From CAZADA01 sp964636945 (GTDB lineage Bacteria; Pseudomonadota; Alphaproteobacteria; Caulobacterales; Maricaulaceae): a stretch of 40,910 nucleotides of DNA. Every line of letters starts with the position of its first letter. Within the stretch, counting starts at the first letter, position 1. Positions 1 through 8,343 of this stretch are shown one piece after another. The position numbers and the translations under genes were made by a program. The stretch is taken from NCBI GenBank assembly GCA_964636945.1, contig CAZWVH010000023.1:1-40910 (forward strand), read 5' to 3'. The notes beneath the pieces are model-generated. The model searched no databases and was not told where the DNA came from. It saw only the letters and a program-made list of their open reading frames with translations.

Positions 1-380
1 GGCTCGGCGTCGATCTTGTGGTGAATCTCGCTGGTGGCTTTCCACACCAGGAACAATCCGCCAGCAATCAAGATGAGGTCGCGCCAGGAGAACGCTGTTT
101 CAATGGCTGGGCCGCCATGACCGTCATCGCCAAAAGTAATGCCCAAGTCGAACACAGGCTGGGTCAGTCCAATGATCCAAGCAATCATGGACAAAAAGAC
201 CAGTCGCAGCACCAGCGCCAGGCCAATGCCAATGCGGCGCGCCATTGGCTGTTGCTCTTTTGGCAGCTTACCCGAGATCACCGAAATGAAGATCAAATTG
301 TCGATCCCCAGGACGATTTCCATGGTCACCAAGGCAGCCAGCGCCGCCCATGTTTCTGGTCGTGAGAACAATTCCAGCAT
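1..380 (-). CDS. TerC family integral membrane protein (partial, C-terminus outside window)
   Basis: Translating the minus strand from an ATG at 380 gives 126 open residues running off the window's left edge. The protein opens with MLELFSRPETWAALAALV and continues MEIVLGIDNLIFISVI, the hallmark first helix of TerC-family proteins with its acidic and Asn residues inside the membrane. A basic loop (PMARRIGIGLALVLRLVFLS) and another hydrophobic helix (LILIAGGLFLVWK) follow, ending in the family-typical ATSEIHHKI. AAGGAG lies 5 bases upstream of the ATG. TerC proteins are multi-pass membrane proteins linked to tellurite resistance and, in better-studied members, to Mn2+ export. The substrate here cannot be read from sequence. 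The gene points away from mraZ, so it is not part of the dcw operon. Confidence 0.9.
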   Translation of the reverse strand, partial: MLELFSRPETWAALAALVTMEIVLGIDNLIFISVISGKLPKEQQPMARRIGIGLALVLRLVFLSMIAWIIGLTQPVFDLGITFGDDGHGGPAIETAFSWRDLILIAGGLFLVWKATSEIHHKIDAE

Positions 381-602
381 GGCGATCTCCTTGGGCGAGC
401 GTTGCACGACACACGCGCTGTTAGCATTGCCTTACGGTCAGTGTCATCGCGCAGTGCGATAAGTTCTGAGAGGAACCCAGGAATTCGAGCACGATCGGCT
501 GAGGGCTACGACCAATGCGCTCCAGCACCGCACCACGCTGTCCCATCAAGACCCAAGCCAACCCTGCCGCTCGACATGGAAGCGCCAGAACATTCAGTGA
601 AC

Positions 603-617
603 TTAACTTGTGTTCAA
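603..617. promoter_or_regulatory. Near-match to a CtrA box upstream of mraZ
   Basis: The bases read TTAA-CTTGTGT-TCAA, one mismatch from the CtrA consensus TTAA-N7-TTAA. It is 145 bp upstream of the mraZ start. CtrA is the cell-cycle response regulator of Caulobacter-type alphaproteobacteria. Single-mismatch sites occur by chance, so this is only a candidate. Confidence 0.3.
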
Positions 618-687
618 CATTTGTTCGTCAGTTTGTCCACAATCGAAGCCATGATTTGGCGTTTGGAGGCAAGAAGAACCATTGCAT

Positions 688-712
688 CCCATGTATTCCC
701 ATGTTAACCCAT
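688..712 (-). promoter_or_regulatory. Candidate MraZ operator: three ATGGG repeats at 10-bp period
   Basis: On the minus strand the sequence is ATGGG-N5-ATGGG-N5-ATGGG (plus-strand CCCAT at 688-692, 698-702 and 708-712), so the repeats lie on one helical face. The described MraZ operator is a set of direct TGGGN repeats separated by 5-nt spacers just upstream of mraZ, bound by the ring-shaped MraZ oligomer. Spacing, core and position (about 50 bp before the mraZ start) all agree. The repeats point opposite to the mraZ reading direction. Confidence 0.65.
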
Positions 713-718
713 TATTTA
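704..718. promoter_or_regulatory. Second near-match to a CtrA box, overlapping the last ATGGG repeat
   Basis: TTAA-CCCATTA-TTTA has one mismatch to TTAA-N7-TTAA. The 7-bp spacer contains one of the three CCCAT repeats, so MraZ and CtrA binding would exclude each other if both sites are real. Chance occurrence is quite possible. Confidence 0.3.
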
Positions 719-761
719 TCGAATGAACGCTGGCCTCCGCCGGTGAAACGAGGACCGCGCG

Positions 762-1247
762 GTGTTTTTAGGGACCCATGTCAACGGGGTGGACGCCAAG
801 GGGCGGGTTTCAACCCCAGCGGAGTTTCGCGGCGTGGTCCGTCAGGAAGGTCTGGAGGGCGTGTATTGCTGGCCCTCAATTGACGGGGGCTACCTTGAAG
901 GGTGCGGAGCAGATTTGATGGATCGGTATCAGCAAAAGCTGCGCGATCGCGATCCGTTCGACGATGAGAGCGAGGACTTTGCCCAAGTGGTGTTGGGCAA
1001 TGCGCGCCTGTTGAAATTTGACGCCACCGGGCGTGTGACGTTGCCGAAGGAGTTCATTGCCGAGGCAGGGTTGACCGATCACGCTGCATTTGTGGGTCTG
1101 GGTGATAAGTTCCAGGTTTGGGACCCGGAAACACGCGCGGCCCACGCCGTCCAAGCGCGCGATCGCTTGCGCCGTCAAAAATCTGCGCGTGCGCAAGAGC
1201 AGGCTGTCGCGGAATCGCCCCATAATGATGGCCAAGCCAATGTTTGA
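762..1247 (+). CDS. mraZ: Transcriptional regulator MraZ
   Basis: First gene of the dcw cluster: a 161-residue DNA-binding protein that controls its own operon. The GTG start is chosen because translation then begins MFLGTHVNGVDAKGRVSTP, matching the family's usual opening, and GAGGA lies about 9 bases upstream. It has two SpoVT/AbrB-like swapped-hairpin halves. The first contains DAKGR (about residues 11-15) and the second DATGRVTLPKEF (about 88-99), the duplicated D-x-K/T-G-R signature. A basic, glutamine-rich tail follows that is probably disordered. The gene overlaps the start of rsmH by several codons. The ATGGG repeats 50 bp upstream are the likely operator, which implies autoregulation. 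Confidence 0.95.
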   Translation: MFLGTHVNGVDAKGRVSTPAEFRGVVRQEGLEGVYCWPSIDGGYLEGCGADLMDRYQQKLRDRDPFDDESEDFAQVVLGNARLLKFDATGRVTLPKEFIAEAGLTDHAAFVGLGDKFQVWDPETRAAHAVQARDRLRRQKSARAQEQAVAESPHNDGQANV

Positions 1248-2289
1248 GGAGGACGGAGCCGTCGCTGATCATGGGTCAAATACGCCCGGGCCATCCGAAC
1301 GGCATGCTCCGGTCATGCTCAATGAAGCCGTTACGGCGCTGAGTGTGCGTGATGGCGGGCTTTACCTTGACGCCACCTTTGGGGCCGGCGGCTATACGCG
1401 CGCGATTCTCGGCGAAGCAGATTGCCGGGTGCTGGCGTTGGACCGCGACCTCACCGTACGCGCGGTGGCAGAGGCGGTGAGGGCCGCCAATCCCGCCCAC
1501 TTTACGTTTGCCAATGTACGGTTCTCCGCCATGGAGGAGACAGCCGCGCTTGCCGGGTTTGATGGCCTGGACGGCGTGGTCATGGATATTGGCGTATCGT
1601 CCATGCAGCTCGACCAGGCTGAGCGCGGATTTTCATTTCGCGCCGATGGGCCCCTCGATATGCGCATGGGCGATCAAGGTCCGACCGCCGCCGATGCCGT
1701 GGCCCAGCTTACGCAGGACGAACTGGCGGATGTGCTTTTCCTCTATGGCGATGAACGCAAATCCCGCCGCATCGCCAAGTTCATTGTGGAGGCGCGCGCC
1801 AAGACCGCCATTGAGACCACGGGCCAATTGGCTGAGATTGTGGAGCGCGCCATCGGGCGCGGTGACGGGCGTATTCACCCCGCAACGCGCACCTTTCAAG
1901 CGTTGCGCATTTTGATCAACGACGAGTTGGGCGAGTTGGTTACGGGACTGAGCGCGGCTGAACGCCTGCTCAAGCCCGGCGGACGCCTGGTCGTGGTGTC
2001 GTTTCATTCTCTTGAGGACCGAGTGGTCAAAAGTTTCCTGCGCCGCCGTGCAGGAATGGAGGCGGGCGCATCGCGACACGCGCCCCCCGTCGAAGATGCG
2101 GCCGTCTCCAGTTTCCGATTGCTGTTCACCGGCGCGAAAACGCCAGCTGAAAGCGAGTTGATTGACAATCCGCGCGCGCGCTCGGCCAAACTGCGCGCGG
2201 CCGTGCGCACTGATGCGCCCGCCTACCCCGAGGACCCCAACGCCGTGCCTCGCCCGGCGGCGCGCTTGCTGGTGGGGCTAAACTCGTGA
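1225..2289 (+). CDS. rsmH: 16S rRNA (cytosine(1402)-N(4))-methyltransferase RsmH
   Basis: SAM-dependent methyltransferase (MraW) that N4-methylates C1402 of 16S rRNA. From the ATG at 1225 it is 354 residues. It contains the SAM-binding loop DATFGAGG (49-56), DIGVSSMQLD (121-130), the FSFRADGPLDMRM block (136-148) and the late VVVSFHSLEDR motif. The frame stays open upstream to 1090, but that part lies inside mraZ and adds 45 residues the family does not have. In-frame ATGs at 1225, 1228 and 1240 all overlap mraZ; a strong GAGGAGG at 1246-1252 has no in-frame start after it, so the exact start is uncertain. The stop overlaps the ftsL GTG. Confidence 0.95.
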   Translation: MMAKPMFEEDGAVADHGSNTPGPSERHAPVMLNEAVTALSVRDGGLYLDATFGAGGYTRAILGEADCRVLALDRDLTVRAVAEAVRAANPAHFTFANVRFSAMEETAALAGFDGLDGVVMDIGVSSMQLDQAERGFSFRADGPLDMRMGDQGPTAADAVAQLTQDELADVLFLYGDERKSRRIAKFIVEARAKTAIETTGQLAEIVERAIGRGDGRIHPATRTFQALRILINDELGELVTGLSAAERLLKPGGRLVVVSFHSLEDRVVKSFLRRRAGMEAGASRHAPPVEDAAVSSFRLLFTGAKTPAESELIDNPRARSAKLRAAVRTDAPAYPEDPNAVPRPAARLLVGLNS

Positions 2290-2654
2290 AGCGCTTTACC
2301 GCAGTCGTTATCTTGATGCTGGTCTTGTTGGCGTCGGGGATGGTGTATTCCGCCGCCCTACGCGCCGATGATCAGCGGGCCCGGATTGCTCAGCTGGAGC
2401 GCGAACGCAAGCGTCTGACCGAGGCCGTGGCCGCACTCGAAGCTGAAATTGCCTATCAAGAGGCCCCTGATCGGTTGGCCCAGCTCGCCAATCAACACTT
2501 AACGCTGGAGCCCGTGGATCCGTATCAGGTGATCACCTTTGAACAAGCGCCTTTCATTTTGGGCGTGGACACTCAGGATCGCCGGTCCGAATTCGACATT
2601 CGTATTGATGATCCAAGTTTTGTTGGGTCGACGCCATTTGAGGAGCAGGGGTGA
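2286..2654 (+). CDS. ftsL: Cell division protein FtsL
   Basis: A 122-residue bitopic inner-membrane protein. It starts at GTG in a 4-bp GTGA overlap with the rsmH stop, implying coupled translation. After a two-residue basic lead, residues 4-24 form one transmembrane helix (TAVVILMLVLLASGMVYSAAL). Residues about 29-62 form a charged coiled coil (ARIAQLERERKRLTEAVAAL) that in known systems pairs with FtsB and FtsQ. The periplasmic tail (LEPVDPYQVITFEQAP) is like other alphaproteobacterial FtsL proteins. Identity rests on size, topology and its place between rsmH and ftsI, because FtsL sequence is poorly conserved. Confidence 0.9.
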   Translation: MKRFTAVVILMLVLLASGMVYSAALRADDQRARIAQLERERKRLTEAVAALEAEIAYQEAPDRLAQLANQHLTLEPVDPYQVITFEQAPFILGVDTQDRRSEFDIRIDDPSFVGSTPFEEQG

Positions 2655-4291
2655 TGACAAACGCGCCGCGTGGATCGGGCGCGGCCGCCATCGCCCCTGA
2701 TCCACAAGCCAAATCGGGATTGGTGGTGCGCTACGGCGTGGTCGCGCTGATTCTGATTGCCTCGTTTTTTGGCATGGCGGGGAGGGCATTGCACCTTGGC
2801 GCCGTTGAGGCCTCGGCGTTGCCGTCACCAAGTATCGCAACGGGCGCGTCAATCGGCGTGCGGCGCGGCGATATTCTGGACCGACGCGGTGAAATCCTCG
2901 CCACTTCGCTGGACGCTTTCATTTTGGTGGGCGACACGCGTGAGGTTTGGGAGCCTCGAGAAACGGCCGCCGCGCTTGTGCGCATTTTGCCCGATCTCGA
3001 TCTGGATGTTACGGCCGAACGGCTGGCCCGCCCTGATCGACGCGTCTGGTTAGCCCGCGGCGTGACGCCCAGCGAACGTGACGCGATTTTTCTGTTGGGA
3101 TTGGCCGGGATCGCGTTTGAAACCGAGCCGCGGCGCGTCTATCCGCGCGGACAATTGGGCGCGCATGTCATTGGCTTTGCAACGGTAGACGGGCCGGGCG
3201 GAGCGGGCGCGGAGTTTGGCTTTGAAAGCCAATTGGCCGCTGGAGAGGATGTGCGGCTCACCATTGATGTGCGCGTGCAATATGTCATGGAGCGCGAATT
3301 GGGCGCCGCGCTGGAGCGATATCAGGCTCAGGCCGCCGCCGGGGTCGTGCTTGACGCCCAAACCGGCGAAGTGCTGGCCTTGGCGTCATTGCCGGCCTTC
3401 GATCCCAATGCGCCGGCCGCTTCTCCGGAAGGACATCGGTTCAACCGGGCCTTGGGCGGCGTGTTTGAGTTGGGATCGGTGTTCAAGGCGATTACCTATG
3501 CGATTGCGCTGGACTTGGGGCGGATCAACGCCGACACCGTATTGGATACCGAGCCTCTGACCGTGCCGGGCGCTGTGCTCAGCGATTTTGCTCGCATTGG
3601 CCGCCCCCTTAAGGCTCCAGAGGCCTTGGCGAAATCGTCCAACACCGCTGCGGCGCGCATCGCACTGGGCATCGACCCGCATATTTATAGGGCTTATCTG
3701 GCGGAGTTTGGTCTCACTGAGCAATTGCAGATTGGTGCGCCAGAAACCGCCCTGTCGCTTCTGCCACGGCAATGGGGCGATGCTGAACGCGCCACTGTGG
3801 CCTATGGGCACGGCATTTCGGTAAGCCCTCTGGCCTTTGCCGCCGCCTTCGCCACGGCGGTGAATGGAGGCAAGCGCGTCGTCCCATACTTGGCCCACGA
3901 ACCCGTGGTGGCGAGCCGGCCTGATGGGCCGCCTGTGATTCGCGGCGATGTCAGCGCCACATTGAGGCGCTGGCTGCAAGGCGTGGTCAGCCATGGCACC
4001 GGAACACGCGCGGCCGTGGATGGGTATGCCATTGCGGGCAAAACCGGCACCGCAGAAAAACCAGTGGACGGCGGGTATGATCCTGACCGAAAAATCACGT
4101 CGTTCGCCGCTGCATTTCCTGGCGATCAGCCACAGTATGTCCTTTATGTGATGCTTGACGAACCGCAGCTGGGCCACGAACCGGGCGAGCGCGCTCTTGG
4201 CGGAACCACCGCCGCGCCATTAGCAGCAGCTATTGTGGCGCGCATCGGCCCCATACTCGGTGTCCTGCCGCGGCGAGAGGATGGATTATGA
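2654..4291 (+). CDS. ftsI: Septal peptidoglycan transpeptidase FtsI (PBP3)
   Basis: Class B penicillin-binding protein that cross-links septal peptidoglycan with FtsW; 545 residues. Residues about 28-48 are the single N-terminal membrane anchor. The dimerisation domain opens with RRGDILDRRGEILATS. The transpeptidase domain has the three active-site motifs: SVFK (about 275-278, catalytic Ser), SSN (about 328-330) and KTGT (about 463-466). The ATG at 2654 is preferred because GAGGAG at 2640-2645 is 8 bases away; GTG at 2651 is the alternative, in a GTGA overlap with ftsL. The end overlaps the murE start as ATGA. Confidence 0.96.
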   Translation: MTNAPRGSGAAAIAPDPQAKSGLVVRYGVVALILIASFFGMAGRALHLGAVEASALPSPSIATGASIGVRRGDILDRRGEILATSLDAFILVGDTREVWEPRETAAALVRILPDLDLDVTAERLARPDRRVWLARGVTPSERDAIFLLGLAGIAFETEPRRVYPRGQLGAHVIGFATVDGPGGAGAEFGFESQLAAGEDVRLTIDVRVQYVMERELGAALERYQAQAAAGVVLDAQTGEVLALASLPAFDPNAPAASPEGHRFNRALGGVFELGSVFKAITYAIALDLGRINADTVLDTEPLTVPGAVLSDFARIGRPLKAPEALAKSSNTAAARIALGIDPHIYRAYLAEFGLTEQLQIGAPETALSLLPRQWGDAERATVAYGHGISVSPLAFAAAFATAVNGGKRVVPYLAHEPVVASRPDGPPVIRGDVSATLRRWLQGVVSHGTGTRAAVDGYAIAGKTGTAEKPVDGGYDPDRKITSFAAAFPGDQPQYVLYVMLDEPQLGHEPGERALGGTTAAPLAAAIVARIGPILGVLPRREDGL

Positions 4292-5736
4292 AGCTGTCTG
4301 AACTTTCAGGCGAAGCACGCTTTGGCGATGTGGAGATTACCGGCCTGACCGCCGATAGCCGCCAGGTGAAGCCAGGCTATCTGTTTGCCGCGCTCAAGGG
4401 GGTAAAGTCGGACGGGGCCGGCTTTGCGCCCGCCGCCATCCAGGCCGGCGCGGCGGCAATTTTGGGTGACGAGTCATTGCCACACTTTGATACGCCCACC
4501 GTACGCGACCCGAATCCGCGCGCGCGGCTGGCGCACATGGCGGCTAAATTTTATCCCGCCCAGCCAGAGACAATCGTGGCGGTCACCGGCACCAATGGCA
4601 AAAGCTCCACAGTCGAGTTCGTTCGCCAGCTTTGGGCGTATGCAGGCTTCACCTCAGCGTGCATGGGCACGCTCGGCGTCACGCGCGATCACGGCGTCAC
4701 CGAGGATTTGGGTCACACCACCCCCGATCCCGTCGCCATTCACCAAACTCTTGATCATTTGGCGCGAGACCATGTCAGCCATCTGGCGATGGAGGCCTCC
4801 AGCCACGGATTGTTTCAGCGTCGCCTCGACGCTGTGCGCCTGACAGCGGTGGGGTTTACCAATCTCACCCAAGATCATTTGGACTATCATCCCACAGTTG
4901 AGGACTATTTCGCCGCAAAGGCGCGTTTGTTCACTGAACTTGCTCCGGTGGGCGCACCGGCATTGGTCAATGTGGATTCGGACTTTGGTCTTAGGGTTGC
5001 GAAATTATGCCGTCAGCACGGCTTGGCTACGCGCACGGTGGGCTGGCGAGGGGACGATATTGCGCTGCGCGAGGTGATGCCGCGTGCGACGGGGCAGGTT
5101 TTGGACCTGGTGATCGGCGGCGAGGATGTTCGACTGGAATTGCCACTTGTGGGAGAGTTCCAGGCCTTGAACGCGGTGTTGGCTCTGGGATTGGTCATCG
5201 CCACGGGTGTTGATCAGGCTGAAGCGCTTGCTGGGCTCGCCAAACTCACCGGCGTGCGTGGCCGGCTCGAGCTAGCAGGAACCGACGCTGCGGGCGCACC
5301 GGTGTTCGTGGATTACGCCCATACACCGGACGGGTTGGAAAAAGTGCTCAAGGCGTTGCGACCACACACCAAGGGGCGCTTGTCCATTGTGTTTGGTTGC
5401 GGCGGGGATCGCGATCCGTCCAAACGCGCGCCCATGGGAGCCATGGCGCACAAATACGCCGATGCGGTGATCGTCACCGATGATAATCCACGCAGTGAAG
5501 ATCCGGCAAAGATCCGCGCCGCCGCCCTTCAAGGCGCTCCAGATGCTCTGGAAATTGGCGATCGCACGCAAGCCATTCAGGCCGGCATCCAAGCCCTTTC
5601 TGGTGGTGATGCGTTGGTGATCGCCGGGAAGGGGCATGAGACAGGACAGATCGTGGGAGACATGGTGATCCCGTTTGACGATGTGGACGTAGCGCGCAGG
5701 GCGCTTGCGCACAGCGCAGCAGGCGCGCCATCATGA
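4288..5736 (+). CDS. murE: UDP-MurNAc-L-Ala-D-Glu:meso-diaminopimelate ligase MurE
   Basis: Cytoplasmic ATP-dependent ligase adding the third residue of the stem peptide; 482 residues in three Mur-ligase domains. The ATP-binding loop VTGTNGKSS lies at about 99-107. The central domain carries FTNLTQDHLDYH and the C-terminal domain DYAHTPDGLEKVLKAL. DNPR at 399-402 is the motif that in characterised MurE enzymes selects meso-diaminopimelate over lysine, so the wall is predicted to be DAP-type. The ATG is in a 4-bp ATGA overlap with ftsI. A 27-bp gap follows before murF. Confidence 0.96.
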   Translation: MKLSELSGEARFGDVEITGLTADSRQVKPGYLFAALKGVKSDGAGFAPAAIQAGAAAILGDESLPHFDTPTVRDPNPRARLAHMAAKFYPAQPETIVAVTGTNGKSSTVEFVRQLWAYAGFTSACMGTLGVTRDHGVTEDLGHTTPDPVAIHQTLDHLARDHVSHLAMEASSHGLFQRRLDAVRLTAVGFTNLTQDHLDYHPTVEDYFAAKARLFTELAPVGAPALVNVDSDFGLRVAKLCRQHGLATRTVGWRGDDIALREVMPRATGQVLDLVIGGEDVRLELPLVGEFQALNAVLALGLVIATGVDQAEALAGLAKLTGVRGRLELAGTDAAGAPVFVDYAHTPDGLEKVLKALRPHTKGRLSIVFGCGGDRDPSKRAPMGAMAHKYADAVIVTDDNPRSEDPAKIRAAALQGAPDALEIGDRTQAIQAGIQALSGGDALVIAGKGHETGQIVGDMVIPFDDVDVARRALAHSAAGAPS

Positions 5737-5763
5737 CGGGATCAATGAGGGTGGATCATTAAC

Positions 5764-7161
5764 ATGGCGGACGGAAACGCGACCGAGCCCTTGTGGACGT
5801 CAGCGGAGGCGTCTTCGGCCACTGGCGGACGGGCTGTGGGCCGCTGGCTTGCCGCTGGAGTGTCGATTGACACGCGTGAGCTGAAAGAGGGTGATTTATT
5901 TGTCGCGCTTAAAGACAAGCGAGACGGCCACGAATTTGTTCAGGCGGCCTATAATGCCGGAGCGAGTGCAGCGCTTGTTGAGCGTCGGTCCGGTGAAGGG
6001 CCGGCGCTGGTGGTGCCCAATGCGCTCAAGGGTCTTGAGGGACTGGCCGTCGCTGCGCGCGATCGATGCCCGGCCCGGCGCGTCGCGGTGACCGGATCAG
6101 TGGGCAAAACCAGTTTCAAAGAAGCGTTGGCATTGGTGTTTCGCGCCGCGGGGCGTGCACATTGGTCGGAAAAGTCGTTCAACAACCATTGGGGCGCGCC
6201 GCTCTCTCTAGCGCGTATGCCGCGCGCAACAGAGCGGGCCGTGTTCGAGTTGGGCATGAACCATGCGGGCGAAATCCGCACACTCACCAATTTTGTGCGT
6301 CCTCACATCGCGGTAGTCACCAAGATTGCGCCCGCGCATTTGGAAAATCTCGGCTCCATGGAGGCCATCGCCGACGCTAAGGCGGAAATATTTGAAAGCT
6401 TGGAGCCCTGGGGCGCGGCTGTGATTCCCGGCGATGACACCTTCGCTGAACGGCTTGGCGAACGCGCCGGCGCGGCGGGAGCCGGATGGCTGGTGCGGTT
6501 TGGCGCCGACCGCCAGGCCGAGGCGCGGATTGTGGACTATGATTGGACGCCTGAGACCGCGCGCGGCGAGTTGATGATCTTTGGTCAGGCCGTGAGATTT
6601 GATCTCAAAGTCGGCGGTCCCCATTGGGGCCATTTGGCCGCGTCAGTTTTGGCGGCCGCTTATCTCAGCGATGTGCCCCTAAGCCTGGCCGCTGAGGCGC
6701 TGAATGCCTATGCGCCAATGGCGGGACGTGGTGCGGTGGCCAAAATCCCCACTCCAGGCGGGGAAATCACCGTGATCGACGAATCCTACAACGCCAATCC
6801 GGCCAGCATGCAGGCGGCCATTGCAAGCCTCGGCGCTCGCCAGCCCGGTCCAGGCGGTCGGCGCATTGCGGTGTTGGGCGCCATGTTGGAGCTTGGTCCG
6901 GAGGGGGACGCTTTGCATGCGGGTTTGGCCGAAGATTTGGCGGCGGCCAATGTGGATCGCGTGTATGTCGTGGGGAGCCAGGCCCGGTCCTTGTTTGACG
7001 CGCTGGATACCGCACGCCAGGGCGGCTACGGCGACCAAGTGGAAGAAATCAGCAGTCTCGTGACAAGCGAGGCTGGCGCTGGCGACGTGATTCTGGTCAA
7101 AGGGTCAAATTCGATCCGGGTGGGAGGCGTACTCGACGCGCTAAAAGCAAAAGTAGCTTGA
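5764..7161 (+). CDS. murF: UDP-MurNAc-tripeptide:D-alanyl-D-alanine ligase MurF
   Basis: Adds the D-Ala-D-Ala dipeptide made by Ddl, completing the UDP-MurNAc-pentapeptide; 465 residues. The ATP loop is VTGSVGKTSFKE (GSVGKTS at 111-117). NNHWGAPLSLARMP and FELGMNHAGEI follow in the central domain, and DESYNANPASMQAAI in the C-terminal domain, all typical of MurF. The N-terminal domain begins with an RWLAAGVSIDTRELKEGDLF block as in other Mur ligases. The ribosome-binding site is weak (GAGG about 13 bases before the ATG), so translation may rely partly on coupling from murE. Confidence 0.95.
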   Translation: MADGNATEPLWTSAEASSATGGRAVGRWLAAGVSIDTRELKEGDLFVALKDKRDGHEFVQAAYNAGASAALVERRSGEGPALVVPNALKGLEGLAVAARDRCPARRVAVTGSVGKTSFKEALALVFRAAGRAHWSEKSFNNHWGAPLSLARMPRATERAVFELGMNHAGEIRTLTNFVRPHIAVVTKIAPAHLENLGSMEAIADAKAEIFESLEPWGAAVIPGDDTFAERLGERAGAAGAGWLVRFGADRQAEARIVDYDWTPETARGELMIFGQAVRFDLKVGGPHWGHLAASVLAAAYLSDVPLSLAAEALNAYAPMAGRGAVAKIPTPGGEITVIDESYNANPASMQAAIASLGARQPGPGGRRIAVLGAMLELGPEGDALHAGLAEDLAAANVDRVYVVGSQARSLFDALDTARQGGYGDQVEEISSLVTSEAGAGDVILVKGSNSIRVGGVLDALKAKVA

Positions 7162-7187
7162 GCTGCGTCGATCAAACTCAAGAGGGG

Positions 7188-7203
7188 CGCGCCCTTGGGC
7201 GCG
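7188..7203 (+). other. GC-rich hairpin just before mraY
   Basis: CGCGCCC-TT-GGGCGCG forms perfect 7-bp arms with a 2-base centre; in practice about 5-6 bp with a small loop. It ends 10 bases before the mraY ATG and abuts the weak ribosome-binding region. No T-run follows, so it is not an intrinsic terminator. It could lower mraY translation or mark an RNA-processing point. Confidence 0.4.
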
Positions 7204-7213
7204 AGAGAAGCTC

Positions 7214-8323
7214 ATGTTGTATGAATTGAGCAAGTTTGCGGACGCCTTTCAGCCATTTAACTTGTTTAATTACACTACGTTTCGAACGGGTGGCGCGCTC
7301 CTGACAGCCCTGTTTCTGTCGCTGTTTGTTGGTGCGCCGATGATCAATTGGCTGCGCCAAAAACAAGGCAAAGGCCAGCCCATCCGCCAGGAAGATTTCC
7401 TTGAGCGCCACGTGGTGGAAAAGGCGGGAACCCCGACAATGGGCGGGTTTTTGATCTTAATCGGGATCCTTGCAGGCACGCTGCTTTGGGCGGATCTCAG
7501 CAATCTTTACATCTGGGTTGTCTTGTTCGTCACCGGCGGATTTGGCTTGATTGGCTTTCTCGACGATTTCAGCAAAGTCACCAAACAAACCCATGCGGGC
7601 CTGTCAGGGCGCGCCAGACTGGGCGCTGAGTTTCTCATCGCCGCCACCGCTGTGTTCGTCCTGTCGCGTCTGCACGCCGGCGTGCCCGAGGCGCAACCCC
7701 ATTTCTCCACTGGGCTCGCCTTGCCGTTCTTGAAGGATGTGCTGATCGATCTAACCATTTTCGGATTTGTGGCGTTTGGAGCGTTTGTCATTGTCGGCGC
7801 GGGCAATGCTGTGAACATGACCGACGGCCTTGATGGACTGGCCATTGTCCCCGTGATGATCGCCGCGGCTTCATTTGGGTTCATCGCCTATATCGTCGGC
7901 ACCCCACGCTACGCTGAATATCTGTTTCTCACCGCGACCCCGGGCACCGCGGAGCTTGCCGTGCTCATTGGCGCGTTGTTGGGCGGAGGGCTTGGATTTC
8001 TCTGGTACAACGCTCCGCCTGCCATGGTATTCATGGGTGATACAGGGTCGCTGTCCCTGGGTGGCGCGCTGGGTTCCATTGCCGTGGCGGTCAAGCATGA
8101 GATCGTTCTTGCCATCATTGGCGGATTGTTTGTGCTGGAAGCGATCTCGGTGATCATCCAAGTCGGCTATTATCGCGTGTTTGGCAAACGGGTATTTTTA
8201 ATGGCGCCTATCCACCACCATTTTGAGAAAATGGGGTGGAAAGAATCGACGATTGTGGTTCGCTTCTGGATCGTCGCCGTGGTTTTGGCCATTATTGGCC
8301 TCGCCACCATGAAACTGCGTTAG
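7214..8323 (+). CDS. mraY: Phospho-N-acetylmuramoyl-pentapeptide transferase MraY
   Basis: Inner-membrane enzyme that transfers phospho-MurNAc-pentapeptide to undecaprenyl phosphate to make lipid I; 369 residues with about ten hydrophobic helices. Diagnostic cytoplasmic motifs are all present: GFLDDFSKV with the adjacent aspartates, NAVNMTDGLDGLA, FMGDTGSLSLGG, and the C-terminal APIHHHFE. The N-terminus (MLYELSKFADAFQPFNLFNY) matches other MraY proteins and supports the ATG. The 52-bp gap after murF contains a strong hairpin. Confidence 0.96.
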   Translation: MLYELSKFADAFQPFNLFNYTTFRTGGALLTALFLSLFVGAPMINWLRQKQGKGQPIRQEDFLERHVVEKAGTPTMGGFLILIGILAGTLLWADLSNLYIWVVLFVTGGFGLIGFLDDFSKVTKQTHAGLSGRARLGAEFLIAATAVFVLSRLHAGVPEAQPHFSTGLALPFLKDVLIDLTIFGFVAFGAFVIVGAGNAVNMTDGLDGLAIVPVMIAAASFGFIAYIVGTPRYAEYLFLTATPGTAELAVLIGALLGGGLGFLWYNAPPAMVFMGDTGSLSLGGALGSIAVAVKHEIVLAIIGGLFVLEAISVIIQVGYYRVFGKRVFLMAPIHHHFEKMGWKESTIVVRFWIVAVVLAIIGLATMKLR

Positions 8324-8343
8324 CAAAGAGGACATGATCGCGA

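Larger units (their letters stand above)
381..761. promoter_or_regulatory. Gene-free control region between terC and mraZ
   Basis: These 381 bases separate the divergent terC-like gene and mraZ. Small open frames are present but none has a credible start or recognisable product. The half nearer mraZ is AT-richer than its surroundings. It contains three phased CCCAT/ATGGG repeats (688-712) and two one-mismatch matches to TTAA-N7-TTAA (603-617 and 704-718). I could not pick a confident -35/-10 pair. It is the expected place for the main dcw promoter. Confidence 0.6.

Noticed and set aside
18..707. Plus-strand ORFs at the left end
   Set aside because: The minus strand encodes a clear TerC protein to 380; the remaining short frames have no ribosome sites or family features.
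1090..1224. Upstream extension of the rsmH frame
   Set aside because: It lies wholly inside mraZ and adds 45 residues that RsmH proteins lack.
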